From positions 62,001 through 126,000 of the IMG/VR virus record IMGVR_UViG_3300030099_006944: DNA of 64,000 nucleotides, one strand, 5' to 3'. Under the pieces are notes generated by a model. It searched no databases. It was not told the origin of the DNA and worked only from the letters and a program-made list of their open reading frames with translations. The first letter of the stretch is position 1. Each line of letters begins with the position of its first letter. The DNA is from a virus. Below are positions 36,914-44,883 of this stretch, one piece after another. A program made the translations under genes and the position numbers.

Positions 36914-37724
36914 TAAGAAAAGAAATACCGCTTTTCTTTACGAATGCCTTATAAAAGAATTAACCAAAGCAATCGTACGAGAAAACAAAGAAAAACAAAC
37001 AATTACAAAAAATATTCTTAAAGAATTTTTTCACAAAGGAAGTATACTTAAAAAAGAATTGGTTTTATATAATTCTTTACTGGAAAGTAAAGGACTAGAA
37101 CCTGAATTTTCTAAGCGACTTCTCGTAGAAACAAAAAAGGATTTTGAGTCCCTCGACAGAAAAAAAGTTTTCAATCAACAGACTCAGCTAATAAATAAAA
37201 TAAACAAACAATTGGGCTTCGGAGCATATTCAAATTTTGTTCCAAACTATAAAGACTTAGCCACACTCGGACTTTTCTTTCAAAATTCAAACCTAAATGC
37301 CAAAAAAAGAATTATGCTGGAAAACAATTTAATTAAATTCCTAGGTAGATCTGATAAAATATTAACCGAAATGAAACATTTGGACAATTTGGAGTACAAA
37401 ACTTTTGTAAAAAAGTTCAACAATGCATATGAGAGAACCCTACAGAAAGAACAAAAAGATCTGTTAACCAATTATATTGTCTCTTTTTCTGACAATGGCC
37501 TAGGTTTGAAAAGTTTTTTAAATGAAGAGATTGGACGTCTCAAAAACGCCGTACAGCAGCAAATTGTAGAAGGGTCAACTACCCCAAATAACGAAAATTT
37601 TAAAAAAGTTAAGGTAAAGCTGGACGGTTACACAAAAAGACCAATAAATCAACAAATGGTTGAGGAGATTTTCTACATTCAAGACTTAATAGCGGAGGTA
37701 ACTAAAAATGAGCGTAAAAATTAA
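36903..37724 (+). CDS. Head-cluster protein of unknown function
   Basis: The protein has 273 residues and starts inside the portal gene. It is highly charged and mainly helical (EKQTITKNILKEFFHKG, ERTLQKEQKDLLTNYI), without Cys and without a membrane segment. It lies between the portal and prohead protease genes, a typical place for head-core or assembly proteins. A core or chaperone role is plausible but rests on position alone. The start overlaps the portal by 11 bases and its end overlaps the next gene by 17. Confidence 0.55.
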   Translation: MKHNKKRNTAFLYECLIKELTKAIVRENKEKQTITKNILKEFFHKGSILKKELVLYNSLLESKGLEPEFSKRLLVETKKDFESLDRKKVFNQQTQLINKINKQLGFGAYSNFVPNYKDLATLGLFFQNSNLNAKKRIMLENNLIKFLGRSDKILTEMKHLDNLEYKTFVKKFNNAYERTLQKEQKDLLTNYIVSFSDNGLGLKSFLNEEIGRLKNAVQQQIVEGSTTPNNENFKKVKVKLDGYTKRPINQQMVEEIFYIQDLIAEVTKNERKN

Positions 37725-38286
37725 CATCACCCCCGAAGAAGAAGCAACTCCGCAAGAACAAGAAAACTCAATTAAGATCGAAATCATCGAGAAAGATGAG
37801 TTGGAATTCAATCTTAACCTGAGGAGTGCCTTAAATGGGGATCTTATGATTTTAGATCACAAGGACATTGATATCGTTGTACAACCAACCTCTAAAAAAG
37901 TAGTCACTTTTGCAAAAGAGATAACATCAGACGCAGTGTATGGTGCCGAATCTAGACTTCTAGAATATTTGAGAAGACAAGGTGTTATAAATTATGATTC
38001 AATTCAAGGTGGAAACGTATATGGATCTTTGGAAGGTCAGATTATGGACTCCAAATCTCATGATCCAATAAAAGTGGCTCTGCTTAAAATTTCTGAATGG
38101 ATGGAAACAGAGAAACCTTATATTTCTGGTACCACGGCATATGACGATATGCAGGATGATGCTTTGATCGATCCGGACAACGAATATTCGACAGAATTAG
38201 GTCAAGTACCACACGCTGCCGAAAAGGGCTCCATTGTTCAGAACAACCTTTTCGCTCCATACCTATATGGAAGATACACTTACTGA
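37708..38286 (+). CDS. Head-cluster protein of unknown function
   Basis: The protein has 192 residues, starting 17 bases inside the previous gene. The N-terminus is acidic and Gln-rich (TPEEEATPQEQE). The middle holds strands and helices (VVTFAKEITSDAVYGAESRLLEYLRR). The C-terminus is Tyr-rich (NLFAPYLYGRYTY). No recognised domain. Its position upstream of the protease suggests a head assembly role. The next gene starts at its stop. Confidence 0.5.
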   Translation: MSVKINITPEEEATPQEQENSIKIEIIEKDELEFNLNLRSALNGDLMILDHKDIDIVVQPTSKKVVTFAKEITSDAVYGAESRLLEYLRRQGVINYDSIQGGNVYGSLEGQIMDSKSHDPIKVALLKISEWMETEKPYISGTTAYDDMQDDALIDPDNEYSTELGQVPHAAEKGSIVQNNLFAPYLYGRYTY

Positions 38287-38996
38287 TGAAAAAACTACTA
38301 GAAAATTTTAAGAGCTTTTTGTCTGAGGACGAAAAAGAACCAATACCTTTACCGGACACTTCTAACATTGGACTTTTTCATGATCCGGATATAGACAATC
38401 ATGAGTTAATATTATATTATCTGACTCCGCGCGGACCCTTTCCATTTGCCGCATGCGGTATAGATCGCCTCAGCGAAAACAAGAAAGGTGAACAATGTAT
38501 ACCTGAGACATGGCATATGTCTTGGATATATGTTCATGAAACCTTTCAAGGTTCGGGTTGGAGTAAAATTTTATACGGACTGTCATTTAATTTGGTTAAT
38601 AAAGAAGGCGCAGGGCTAACATCCGATCATTGGTCTTCCACGTCAGACGATGCAAAAAGCCGCGCTTGGGATAAAATGATATCTCGTAATCAACTGGTTC
38701 CCAGAAAAACTCCGGGTACTCCTCCGACCGGAGGCCACTCTGAATTCGATTATGGTAAGGCCGGATTTAAGAAGACCCCTTTGGATCCCATGGATGACTG
38801 TCGCGAACCCGGAGGCGGAAAAGCAGCAACATCAACTAGTTGGATAATGAAAGGACACAGCTACTTTGATTCGATTTATGATGATCTAACTGAAAATCAT
38901 GATCTGCTTATGTCAGCAGTACCCAATCGTGAACAAGTGGAACGAAGACTATCAGACGTTGCCGCTGATGAATTTGAAGTTGCTTATAGGGGGTAA
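38286..38996 (+). CDS. GNAT-like protein with divergent N-terminal tag
   Basis: The protein has 236 residues. Residues 75-130 (MSWIYVHETFQGSGWSKILY, then LTSDHWSSTSDDAKSRAWDKM) resemble the acetyl-CoA-binding core of GNAT acetyltransferases as found in phages: a strand, a V.....G.G loop and a serine-rich block before a tryptophan helix. The N-terminus MKKLLENFKSFLSE is a divergent version of the shared tag, with Phe8 and Leu12-x-Glu14 in the same positions. It could therefore also be a capsid cargo. The enzyme substrate, if any, is unknown, and the fold assignment is moderate. Confidence 0.5.
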   Translation: MKKLLENFKSFLSEDEKEPIPLPDTSNIGLFHDPDIDNHELILYYLTPRGPFPFAACGIDRLSENKKGEQCIPETWHMSWIYVHETFQGSGWSKILYGLSFNLVNKEGAGLTSDHWSSTSDDAKSRAWDKMISRNQLVPRKTPGTPPTGGHSEFDYGKAGFKKTPLDPMDDCREPGGGKAATSTSWIMKGHSYFDSIYDDLTENHDLLMSAVPNREQVERRLSDVAADEFEVAYRG

Positions 38997-38998
38997 CA

Positions 38999-39328
38999 GT
39001 GGATATAATTAATTTCATCCTAGTTTCTTATGGGATGACCTTCATAGTTGTGTATGGCAAGATATTTGAGAACATAAGACCAACGAAGGATTATAGTAAA
39101 AAATGGAACACCCTTTTTCATTGTCCACTTTGTATGGGTTTTTGGTGTTCTTTATTTTTGTTCTGCATAAACGGTTATACAGAACTATTTACGTTTGAAT
39201 ATTCCCTAGGGAATGCTTTCTGCCTCTCTTGTTTGGGAGCCGGAACTAGTTATTTGCTCTCCATGGTCGTTAACGATTTTGGGTTAAGAGTATCATCAAG
39301 ATCAGGAGGTGATTATGTTGATGATTAA
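38999..39328 (+). CDS. DUF1360-like membrane protein with CPLCMGFW motif
   Basis: The 109-residue protein starts at GTG 38999 after an AGGGGG site. It has hydrophobic segments at about residues 3-22, 48-60 and 72-93, and a central HCPLCMGFWC motif (Cys42, Cys45, Cys50). This C..C.GFW pattern is typical of a small membrane-protein family seen in bacteria and phages whose function is unknown. Its last codons include AGGAGGTGA, which acts as a perfect ribosome site for a short overlapping ORF. Confidence 0.55.
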   Translation: MDIINFILVSYGMTFIVVYGKIFENIRPTKDYSKKWNTLFHCPLCMGFWCSLFLFCINGYTELFTFEYSLGNAFCLSCLGAGTSYLLSMVVNDFGLRVSSRSGGDYVDD

Positions 39329-39374
39329 ACGATGGATGCTTCAACCAGTCCGCCGTTGCTGTAGCGGATCATGA
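39315..39374 (+). CDS. 19-residue ORF behind a perfect Shine-Dalgarno site
   Basis: AGGAGGTGA at 39305-39312 lies directly before ATG 39315. The peptide MLMIKRWMLQPVRRCCSGS is basic with two adjacent Cys. It overlaps the previous gene by 14 bases and ends inside an RNA hairpin. Translation is suggested by the ribosome site alone and no family is known. Confidence 0.35.
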   Translation: MLMIKRWMLQPVRRCCSGS

Positions 39375-39404
39375 AGCGCGCCGGTGACGCCGGCAACAAT
39401 TTTT
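39339..39404 (+). terminator. Structured RNA ending in a rho-independent terminator
   Basis: A two-part stem (GCTTCA with TGAAGC outside, GTCCGC with GCGGAT inside) spans about 39338-39377. It is followed by a GC-rich hairpin GCCGG-TGACG-CCGGC at 39380-39394 and a T-rich tract. The high GC content contrasts with the surrounding DNA. It separates the preceding genes from the prohead protease. Confidence 0.6.
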
Positions 39405-39417
39405 ATTTGAGGAAAAT

Positions 39418-40026
39418 ATGTCTAAAACTTTATTAAGAGAATTCTATGCTTTATGTGAGGGTGGTATTTGTCAAGATCTTTTAACCGAAAGAGAAAAAAG
39501 GGAAATGGAAAATGGCGTTCTTTATTTATCAGGTCGTTTGCAAACTGCTGACAAGCAAAACGGAAATGGTCGGGTCTATCCTCACGAAGTCCTCAAAAGA
39601 GAGGTCAACAACTATATGAATGTAGTCAAAGACAATCGTGCTTGTGGTGAACTTGATCATCCGGATGATTCTGTTGTTAATCTTAAAAACGTTTCCCACA
39701 TCATAACTGATATATGGTGGGAAGGAAAGGATGTTATGGGCAAAATCAAAGTGCTCGATACCCCTTCCGGAAGGATCTTGAAAGATCTAGTGAATGCTGG
39801 TGTTAAACTCGGAATATCATCCAGAGGGTTAGGGTCAGTTAGAGAGAGTGCCGGGCAGACTGTTGTTGAAAATGATTTTCAATTAATTTGTTTTGATATG
39901 GTTTCCGAACCTTCAACTCCAAATGCTTATGTCTATCCAAAAGGGCAACAAAATGTATCTTCTAGGCTCAGAGAAGTTAAAGAAAATAGCATTAATGATC
40001 TATTTAAAAAGATCCTAGGAGATTAA
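39418..40026 (+). CDS. Prohead core protease (gp21-like)
   Basis: The protein has 202 residues. The ATG follows TGAGGAAA. It shows the T4 gp21-type serine protease motifs: GELDHPDD with the catalytic His at about residue 81, and GVKLGISSRGLG with the catalytic Ser at 134 or 135, followed by the FDMVSEPSTP block typical of the family. In T4 this protease is built into the prohead core, activates itself and cuts the scaffold, the capsid protein and the internal proteins after (Leu/Ile)-x-Glu. It begins MSKTLLREF, with its own Leu6-Arg7-Glu8 site. It likely processes the tagged proteins encoded nearby. Confidence 0.9.
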   Translation: MSKTLLREFYALCEGGICQDLLTEREKREMENGVLYLSGRLQTADKQNGNGRVYPHEVLKREVNNYMNVVKDNRACGELDHPDDSVVNLKNVSHIITDIWWEGKDVMGKIKVLDTPSGRILKDLVNAGVKLGISSRGLGSVRESAGQTVVENDFQLICFDMVSEPSTPNAYVYPKGQQNVSSRLREVKENSINDLFKKILGD

Positions 40027-40030
40027 ATAA

Positions 40031-40270
40031 ATGAAAATAAAAAAAGACCGATTGGTACAAATTATCAAAGAGGAGCTTGATGATTATCAAATGTCAATGG
40101 CACAAGATGATCCGCAAGAATTCATGGCAGGAATGAAATCACAAGAAAGAATCAAGCAGATTGATATTCTAATCGCGGAACTACAAAGAGAAAAAGAAAT
40201 GTTGTTGATGAACATTGATTCTGGTGAGGTCACCTTTGATCAATCAAATACGCGGAGCCCAAATGAATAA
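40031..40270 (+). CDS. Small helical protein with N-terminal I12-x-E14 tag, core-type
   Basis: The protein has 79 residues, beginning four bases after the protease gene. The tag is MKIKKDRLVQIIKE. The body is helical and charged (ERIKQIDILIAELQREKEML). The place right after the protease gene is where T4-like phages often encode small prohead-core proteins. The tag and position together support a head-interior protein that is processed during maturation. The next gene starts inside its 3' end. Confidence 0.6.
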   Translation: MKIKKDRLVQIIKEELDDYQMSMAQDDPQEFMAGMKSQERIKQIDILIAELQREKEMLLMNIDSGEVTFDQSNTRSPNE

Positions 40271-40688
40271 GAATGAATTGAAAAAAATCCTTAAACCTTT
40301 AATTAAAGAGTGTATTAAAGAAGTGATTTTTGAAGACGGAACTCTTTCGACTATTATATCTGAGGTTATGAAAGGAACTTCTTCTCAAAATGTCGTTTAT
40401 GAAGCAAAACAACCTAGGTTAGAAACTAAGCAAGAAGCCGATCAGCGACTGCAACGGAAACAGAAACAACTTCAAGAACAAAAACGAAAGATGTTAGACG
40501 CCATAGGAAAAGATTCCTACAATGGCGTTAATATATTTGAAGGAACTACACCAATGGCTGCTAGCAAAGAATCAACAATGTCACCACATGGAGCAAAAGC
40601 GCTGGATGGTGTTGCCCCAAATGATCCCGGAGTTGATATATCTTCGTTCGCATCAAGCGGTATTTGGAAAAAATTGGCAGGAAATTAA
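40263..40688 (+). CDS. Putative prohead core protein with tag-like helix
   Basis: The protein has 141 residues. ATG 40263 is preferred over the upstream start because GCGGAG lies before it. The N-terminal helix (MNKNELKKILKPLIKE) resembles the shared tag but is shifted by two residues (Ile14-Lys15-Glu16). The middle is a charged Gln/Lys-rich helix (QEADQRLQRKQKQLQEQKRK). The C-terminus contains an Asp-Pro-rich stretch and ends SSGIWKKLAGN. Similar small helical proteins near the gp21 gene are core components in other T4-like phages; this is inferred here. Confidence 0.55.
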   Translation: MNKNELKKILKPLIKECIKEVIFEDGTLSTIISEVMKGTSSQNVVYEAKQPRLETKQEADQRLQRKQKQLQEQKRKMLDAIGKDSYNGVNIFEGTTPMAASKESTMSPHGAKALDGVAPNDPGVDISSFASSGIWKKLAGN

Positions 40689-40901
40689 ATGGCTACAAAT
40701 CATATAGAAAAACCTCGAAAGAATGAGGACCCAAATCGATTTATAAAAAGATTTATAAAAAAATGTAAGAAACTTGGCATAATTGACGAGGTTAAAGAGA
40801 GACGATATCACACTAAACCATCCGTAAAAAAACGACTCGCCAAGAAACGAGCGATCGCTAGACATAAGAAAGAACAGCGAAAAAGACAAAGAAGTAACTA
40901 G
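40689..40901 (+). CDS. Phage-encoded ribosomal protein bS21
   Basis: The 70-residue protein is very basic. The central part (RFIKRFIKKCKKLGI, then EVKERRYHTKPSVKKR and AIARHKKEQRKR) matches bacterial bS21 in order and spacing, including RF-KR-CEKAG-like, EVRRR-FYEKP-like and a long basic helix. bS21 sits on the 30S subunit near the anti-Shine-Dalgarno region of 16S rRNA and influences initiation. Phage copies are known, especially in marine phages, and can enter host ribosomes. Its place in the head cluster and before the late motif AACTAGTTA suggests a role in favouring late phage mRNAs with strong ribosome sites. Confidence 0.85.
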   Translation: MATNHIEKPRKNEDPNRFIKRFIKKCKKLGIIDEVKERRYHTKPSVKKRLAKKRAIARHKKEQRKRQRSN

Positions 40902-40904
40902 TTA
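40896..40904 (+). promoter_or_regulatory. Candidate late-promoter motif AACTAGTTA
   Basis: The motif overlaps the bS21 stop codon and lies 20 bases before the next structural gene. It is a one-base variant of AACTA(A/T)TTA. Confidence 0.3.
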
Positions 40905-40924
40905 GGGAAGAAGGAGATTTAGGT

Positions 40925-41395
40925 ATGTCATTTCACAAACATAATAGTTGGGGAAGAACTAGGAGCCCAAAGAATATTGCGGGACCTCCCGGTACCGAAG
41001 TTGTTGTTGAAGCCAACACGAATAGTCTATTATCCGGCGCTACTGATTACAAACTAGCTGGTTATGCTACGCAAAATCAAAGATATTTACATATTCTTAT
41101 AACAGACAAAAACCAAAGCGCCCCAGCCGCTGTTACAATTTTTGGATATTGTCATGCCTTTGAGAGATGGTTTGAGATAGAAGCGCAAACAACAGGGACT
41201 GCTGTTTCAGCAGCATCAGCCAACACTGCTCCCACTGCTGCTTCTATCACTGTGGCGGATTCCGGTCGAGCACCGGGTGCACAAGTACCTAGCGACACAG
41301 AATACCGAACTTACGAAATCGCCGGTATCGATCGAGTGGCTTTTGTTGGAGTAACTGCCAATGTTAGTGTTTTCGCAGCGTGTAGCACCTTCTAA
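40925..41395 (+). CDS. Small virion-type protein, possible head decoration
   Basis: The protein has 156 residues and an AGGAGA ribosome site. The N-terminus is Gly/Pro-rich (SPKNIAGPPGTEVVVEA). The remainder is a beta-rich, Ala/Thr-rich sequence (YLHILITDKNQ, VTIFGYCHAFERWFEIEA, RTYEIAGIDRVAFVGV), consistent with a small beta-sandwich. No enzyme motif. Position before fibre genes suggests a virion surface part. The role is not recognised. Confidence 0.5.
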   Translation: MSFHKHNSWGRTRSPKNIAGPPGTEVVVEANTNSLLSGATDYKLAGYATQNQRYLHILITDKNQSAPAAVTIFGYCHAFERWFEIEAQTTGTAVSAASANTAPTAASITVADSGRAPGAQVPSDTEYRTYEIAGIDRVAFVGVTANVSVFAACSTF

Positions 41396-41398
41396 TTA
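41391..41398 (+). promoter_or_regulatory. Candidate late-promoter motif TCTAATTA
   Basis: This variant of the recurrent motif overlaps the stop of the preceding gene and lies 16 bases before the start of the first fibre gene, with AGGAGGT between. Confidence 0.3.
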
Positions 41399-41414
41399 AA
41401 CTAGGAGGTAGCCA

Positions 41415-44400
41415 ATGGCGGATGGCATAGATTATGGTTGGGCGTATGTAGCGCAGAACATTGTTACCGGAGCAGGTGGAAACCTAGGTTCAATTCAGTT
41501 TAAGTCAAATGATGTTGACATATCTGGGTCAAATGCTCTAACTTATGATTACGCTACAACTACTTTAATATTGTCCGGAACACTTCACGTTTCAGGTACA
41601 ATTAATGCTAACGCTCTCAATTTAGATGTTACAAACAAAACTGTCACCAACTTAACCGCTACGGGTTCAACAAAGTTCGGAGACTCTGCTGACGATACTC
41701 ACATACTAACTGGTAGTACTACTTTAACCGGTTCCAATCCGCTTACATTGTTGGGTTTGGCTTCGGGCTCATTAGCCGGAGCAGGAAGTTTTTTAGGCCT
41801 AAACGCCAATAATCAGTTAGTCTTAACAGCCTCTTCTGATGTCACATTGCCTGTAACAGCCTTAAACAACCAATCAGCTAATCGCTTGGTCTCAATAGGG
41901 TCTACCACCACCGAGTTAGATGGAGAGGCTAATTTGACCTTTGACGGCTCGAAACTGAGTGTTACCGGTGAACTTACATCCTCCATAGGAGTTTCAGCAT
42001 CTATTGGTCGCTATACCGAGCTTACATCCAGTAATATAAAAGCTACCGGAATTACTGCTACCACAATCGCCGGAACACTATCAACGGCTGCACAAACGAA
42101 CATAACATCTGTCGGAGACCTAACAGGACTAACTGTTGATACAACAACATTGGTGGTAAATGGTACCAGCAATAAGGTTGCCATTGGCCGCGCAGCCGCA
42201 GATAAAAAATTAGAGGTAGTCGACAGTTCAGATTCGCAACTAAGATTGACTCACACAACTTCACCAGCCAGATATACCGACTTTCGATCGACATCGGATG
42301 GTTATTTAAATATCTCTCCATCCGGAGGAAGAGTTGGTATTGGAACAACAACTCCAACGGCTGAACTGGCTATAACTGGTGCTGCTCATATTTCTGGTAA
42401 TCTTGGTGTCGGGACAACTTCTCCGGCTTACAAATTAGATGTCGGAGGAAATGCTAGAATAACTGGTAATCTTATTGTCAGCGGAACATTGAACGCCAGA
42501 GTCACAGATTTTCAGGTATCCGCTAATACCTTAACACTAGGGGATGCCTCTGGTGATGCCATCACCATCAACGCGGCAACTGTAGCAGCACCAAATGGTT
42601 TAAATTTTGATTCAAATACTTTTGTCATTGATGCCGGAAATAACAGGGTTGGAATTGGTATCGCAAATCCTACTTATGATCTGGAAGTAGCTGGTAACGC
42701 TGGTATTGATGAGTATATATATCACAATGACGATGCCGATACGTATTTGAGGTTTCAGGACGATGATCTAGAGTTTCAAGTTGGCGGCAAATCTATGATC
42801 AAAATAGACGAGGACACTAAATCTAAAATATTATTCAATAAGGATGGAGATAGTACGAGTGTCGGTATCGGAACAGACAATCCCGAAGCAGAATTACATG
42901 TATCAGGAACAATAATAGCAATTAAAAACGTAGCAGTCACCGGTAGTATTACAGGTAGTGCTTTAACTGATGGCACTGTTAAGGTTACCGGAGGAAACAT
43001 ATTAAGCGTTGGAACTCTGTCAGCCACCAATATAACTGGTACGCTGGGTACTGCGGCACAAACAAATATAACTTCCGTTGGTAACTTATCTGGTTTAACT
43101 GTTGATTCTACAACACTGGTTGTTAACGGAACATCTAACAAGGTCGCGATTGGAAGGGCAGCAGCAGATAAGAAGTTGGAAATTGTTGACTCCTCTGATG
43201 CACAATTAAGATTAACGCACACTACTTCTCCGGCAAAATATGTAGATTTCAGAGCCACTTCCGACGGGAACCTGTACTTGGCGCCGAACGGAAACAAAAT
43301 TGGTATCGGCACAGCTTTACCAACACAAACATTGTCTGTGTCTGGTACGTTTGATATATCAGCTAGTGCTAACCCAATGAAGATACACGGATTGCAATCA
43401 GCAACAGCGACAACTTCAAGCTTCTTAGCTTTGGATTCAAACAATAACTTGATCTTAACTAGTTCTGGAACTGTTGTGACTGAATATGTGTCTGCTTCTA
43501 TCTTGACGTATACTAATCCTGCCAACAATCGATTGGTTACTAGTGTCGATGCCACATCTGTTAACAGCGAGGCCAATCTAACATTCGATGGAACAGATTT
43601 GACAGTTGGTGGTGGTGGATCAATATATGTTGACAAAATCAGAAGATCATCAGATAGCGGAACTACTACAAAAATCCTTCTTGATGATGAACAATTAAAG
43701 TTTTATACCGGACATGCCTCAGATGAAGTTGTAAATGTTCAGAGTGGAGTAGTAACAATCGACGGTAGGATGACAGGACTTTCTTCGTTGACATCCTCTG
43801 TTATTAATAACGATCATTTGACATCTTCCTTTGGTAAGTTCACAACAGTTACCGCTACAAATCTAGCCGGCACCCTAACCACAGCCGCGCAAACTAACAT
43901 AACATCTGTTGGTAACTTAACATCTTTAACTGTCGATTCAACAACCTTGGTAGTAAAAGCTACAACCAGCAGAGTTGGTATTGGTCGTTCAGGTCCGGTT
44001 AAGAAACTTGAAGTCTCGGACAATTCTGCTGCTCAAATGAGATTAACTCACACCAACGATTCAAAGTTCACTGATTTTCACACCACCACGGACGGGTATT
44101 TAATAATTGATCCGAGCCATGACAGGATCGGTATTGGTACAACCACTCCTACTTCCACTCTTGCTCTAAGTGGCACCCTACACATATCAGCTTCAGCCAA
44201 CCCGGTGAAGCTTTTGGGGGTTCAATCCGGATCATTGGCCGGAGAAGGGAGTTATCTGGGCTTGGATGCATCCGGACAGTTAGTGATAACAGCATCCTCC
44301 GGAGGAACAGTCACAATTAACAATGATGCCGACAACCGAGTGGTAACTGCTGGTGGAGACAGTTCTATTAATGGTGAAGCAAATCTTTTATTTGACGGCA

Positions 44401-44717
44401 ACACACTAACAGTTAATGGCGGGGTAACATACAAGAGGAGAGCAGTCACTTCTGCAACTACTGCTTCATTGAATGATTATTATTTGGGTGTCTCTGCTAG
44501 TTCTACTTTGGAGATTAGATTGCCCGGAGCAGAAGGATTAACAGCCGGTCAGACATATACAATCAAAGATGAGGCCGGTAATGCTGGTGATAACAATATT
44601 AAAGTTCTGGCTAGTGGTTCACAAAAAATCGATGGCGGATCATTTATTACTTTGGAATCACCTTATGCTGCTGTCAACATATACACAAACGGTGTCGATA
44701 AATATTTTGTTTTCTAA
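41415..44717 (+). CDS. Repeat-rich fibre protein 1
   Basis: The 1,100-residue protein starts after AGGAGGT. It is built from beta-rich repeats. A long unit recurs three times, beginning about 42070, 43040 and 43870: a TAAQTNITSVG motif, then LTVDSTTLVV, an AIGRAAADKKLE block, LRLTHT and GIGTT(T/L)PT. Shorter HVSGT and NLTFDG strands fill the rest. This is the style of trimeric phage fibres. The C-terminal 90 residues end with a module (GSQKIDGGSFITLESPYAAV) that also closes the next fibre protein and probably forms the distal tip or a folding cap. It lies in the head cluster, so it may be a head fibre or a tail fibre. Confidence 0.75.
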   Translation: MADGIDYGWAYVAQNIVTGAGGNLGSIQFKSNDVDISGSNALTYDYATTTLILSGTLHVSGTINANALNLDVTNKTVTNLTATGSTKFGDSADDTHILTGSTTLTGSNPLTLLGLASGSLAGAGSFLGLNANNQLVLTASSDVTLPVTALNNQSANRLVSIGSTTTELDGEANLTFDGSKLSVTGELTSSIGVSASIGRYTELTSSNIKATGITATTIAGTLSTAAQTNITSVGDLTGLTVDTTTLVVNGTSNKVAIGRAAADKKLEVVDSSDSQLRLTHTTSPARYTDFRSTSDGYLNISPSGGRVGIGTTTPTAELAITGAAHISGNLGVGTTSPAYKLDVGGNARITGNLIVSGTLNARVTDFQVSANTLTLGDASGDAITINAATVAAPNGLNFDSNTFVIDAGNNRVGIGIANPTYDLEVAGNAGIDEYIYHNDDADTYLRFQDDDLEFQVGGKSMIKIDEDTKSKILFNKDGDSTSVGIGTDNPEAELHVSGTIIAIKNVAVTGSITGSALTDGTVKVTGGNILSVGTLSATNITGTLGTAAQTNITSVGNLSGLTVDSTTLVVNGTSNKVAIGRAAADKKLEIVDSSDAQLRLTHTTSPAKYVDFRATSDGNLYLAPNGNKIGIGTALPTQTLSVSGTFDISASANPMKIHGLQSATATTSSFLALDSNNNLILTSSGTVVTEYVSASILTYTNPANNRLVTSVDATSVNSEANLTFDGTDLTVGGGGSIYVDKIRRSSDSGTTTKILLDDEQLKFYTGHASDEVVNVQSGVVTIDGRMTGLSSLTSSVINNDHLTSSFGKFTTVTATNLAGTLTTAAQTNITSVGNLTSLTVDSTTLVVKATTSRVGIGRSGPVKKLEVSDNSAAQMRLTHTNDSKFTDFHTTTDGYLIIDPSHDRIGIGTTTPTSTLALSGTLHISASANPVKLLGVQSGSLAGEGSYLGLDASGQLVITASSGGTVTINNDADNRVVTAGGDSSINGEANLLFDGNTLTVNGGVTYKRRAVTSATTASLNDYYLGVSASSTLEIRLPGAEGLTAGQTYTIKDEAGNAGDNNIKVLASGSQKIDGGSFITLESPYAAVNIYTNGVDKYFVF

Positions 44718-44883
44718 AAACCCGGGTTCTCCGCGAGTTATTAATCGACTCCAAAAAAATATATTTTTTTTCATGACTTTTCGAAAATACTCAAACTAAT
44801 TATACATCGAGGACCCCGAGTGTGTCGGGGTTCTTGGCATTTTTATGCCTTTAAAAACCATAATTCTTAGGAGGAAATAAAAT
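44718..44883 (+). other. Non-coding region between fibre genes 1 and 2
   Basis: The 166 bases start with the palindrome AACCCGGGTT and an A/T-rich run of T. The late motif AACTAATTA is at 44794-44802. After it comes the hairpin GGACCCCGA/TCGGGGTTC (44811-44833) and a second small stem GGCAT-TTTT-ATGCC (44836-44849). AGGAGG precedes the next ATG. The hairpin may be a terminator or a 5' leader structure of fibre 2. Confidence 0.55.
44794..44802 (+). promoter_or_regulatory. Candidate late-promoter motif AACTAATTA
   Basis: A perfect copy of the motif, 81 bases before fibre gene 2. A transcript starting just after it would carry the hairpin at 44811-44833 in its leader. Confidence 0.4.

Noticed and set aside
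39339-39404. Possible tRNA from the folded GC-rich region
   Set aside because: Two stems and a terminator are present, but no acceptor, anticodon or T-arm layout.
42776-43636. 286-codon open frame on the - strand within fibre 1
   Set aside because: The repeat codons on + avoid stops on the other strand. The peptide is Val/Pro/Ser-rich with no motif.
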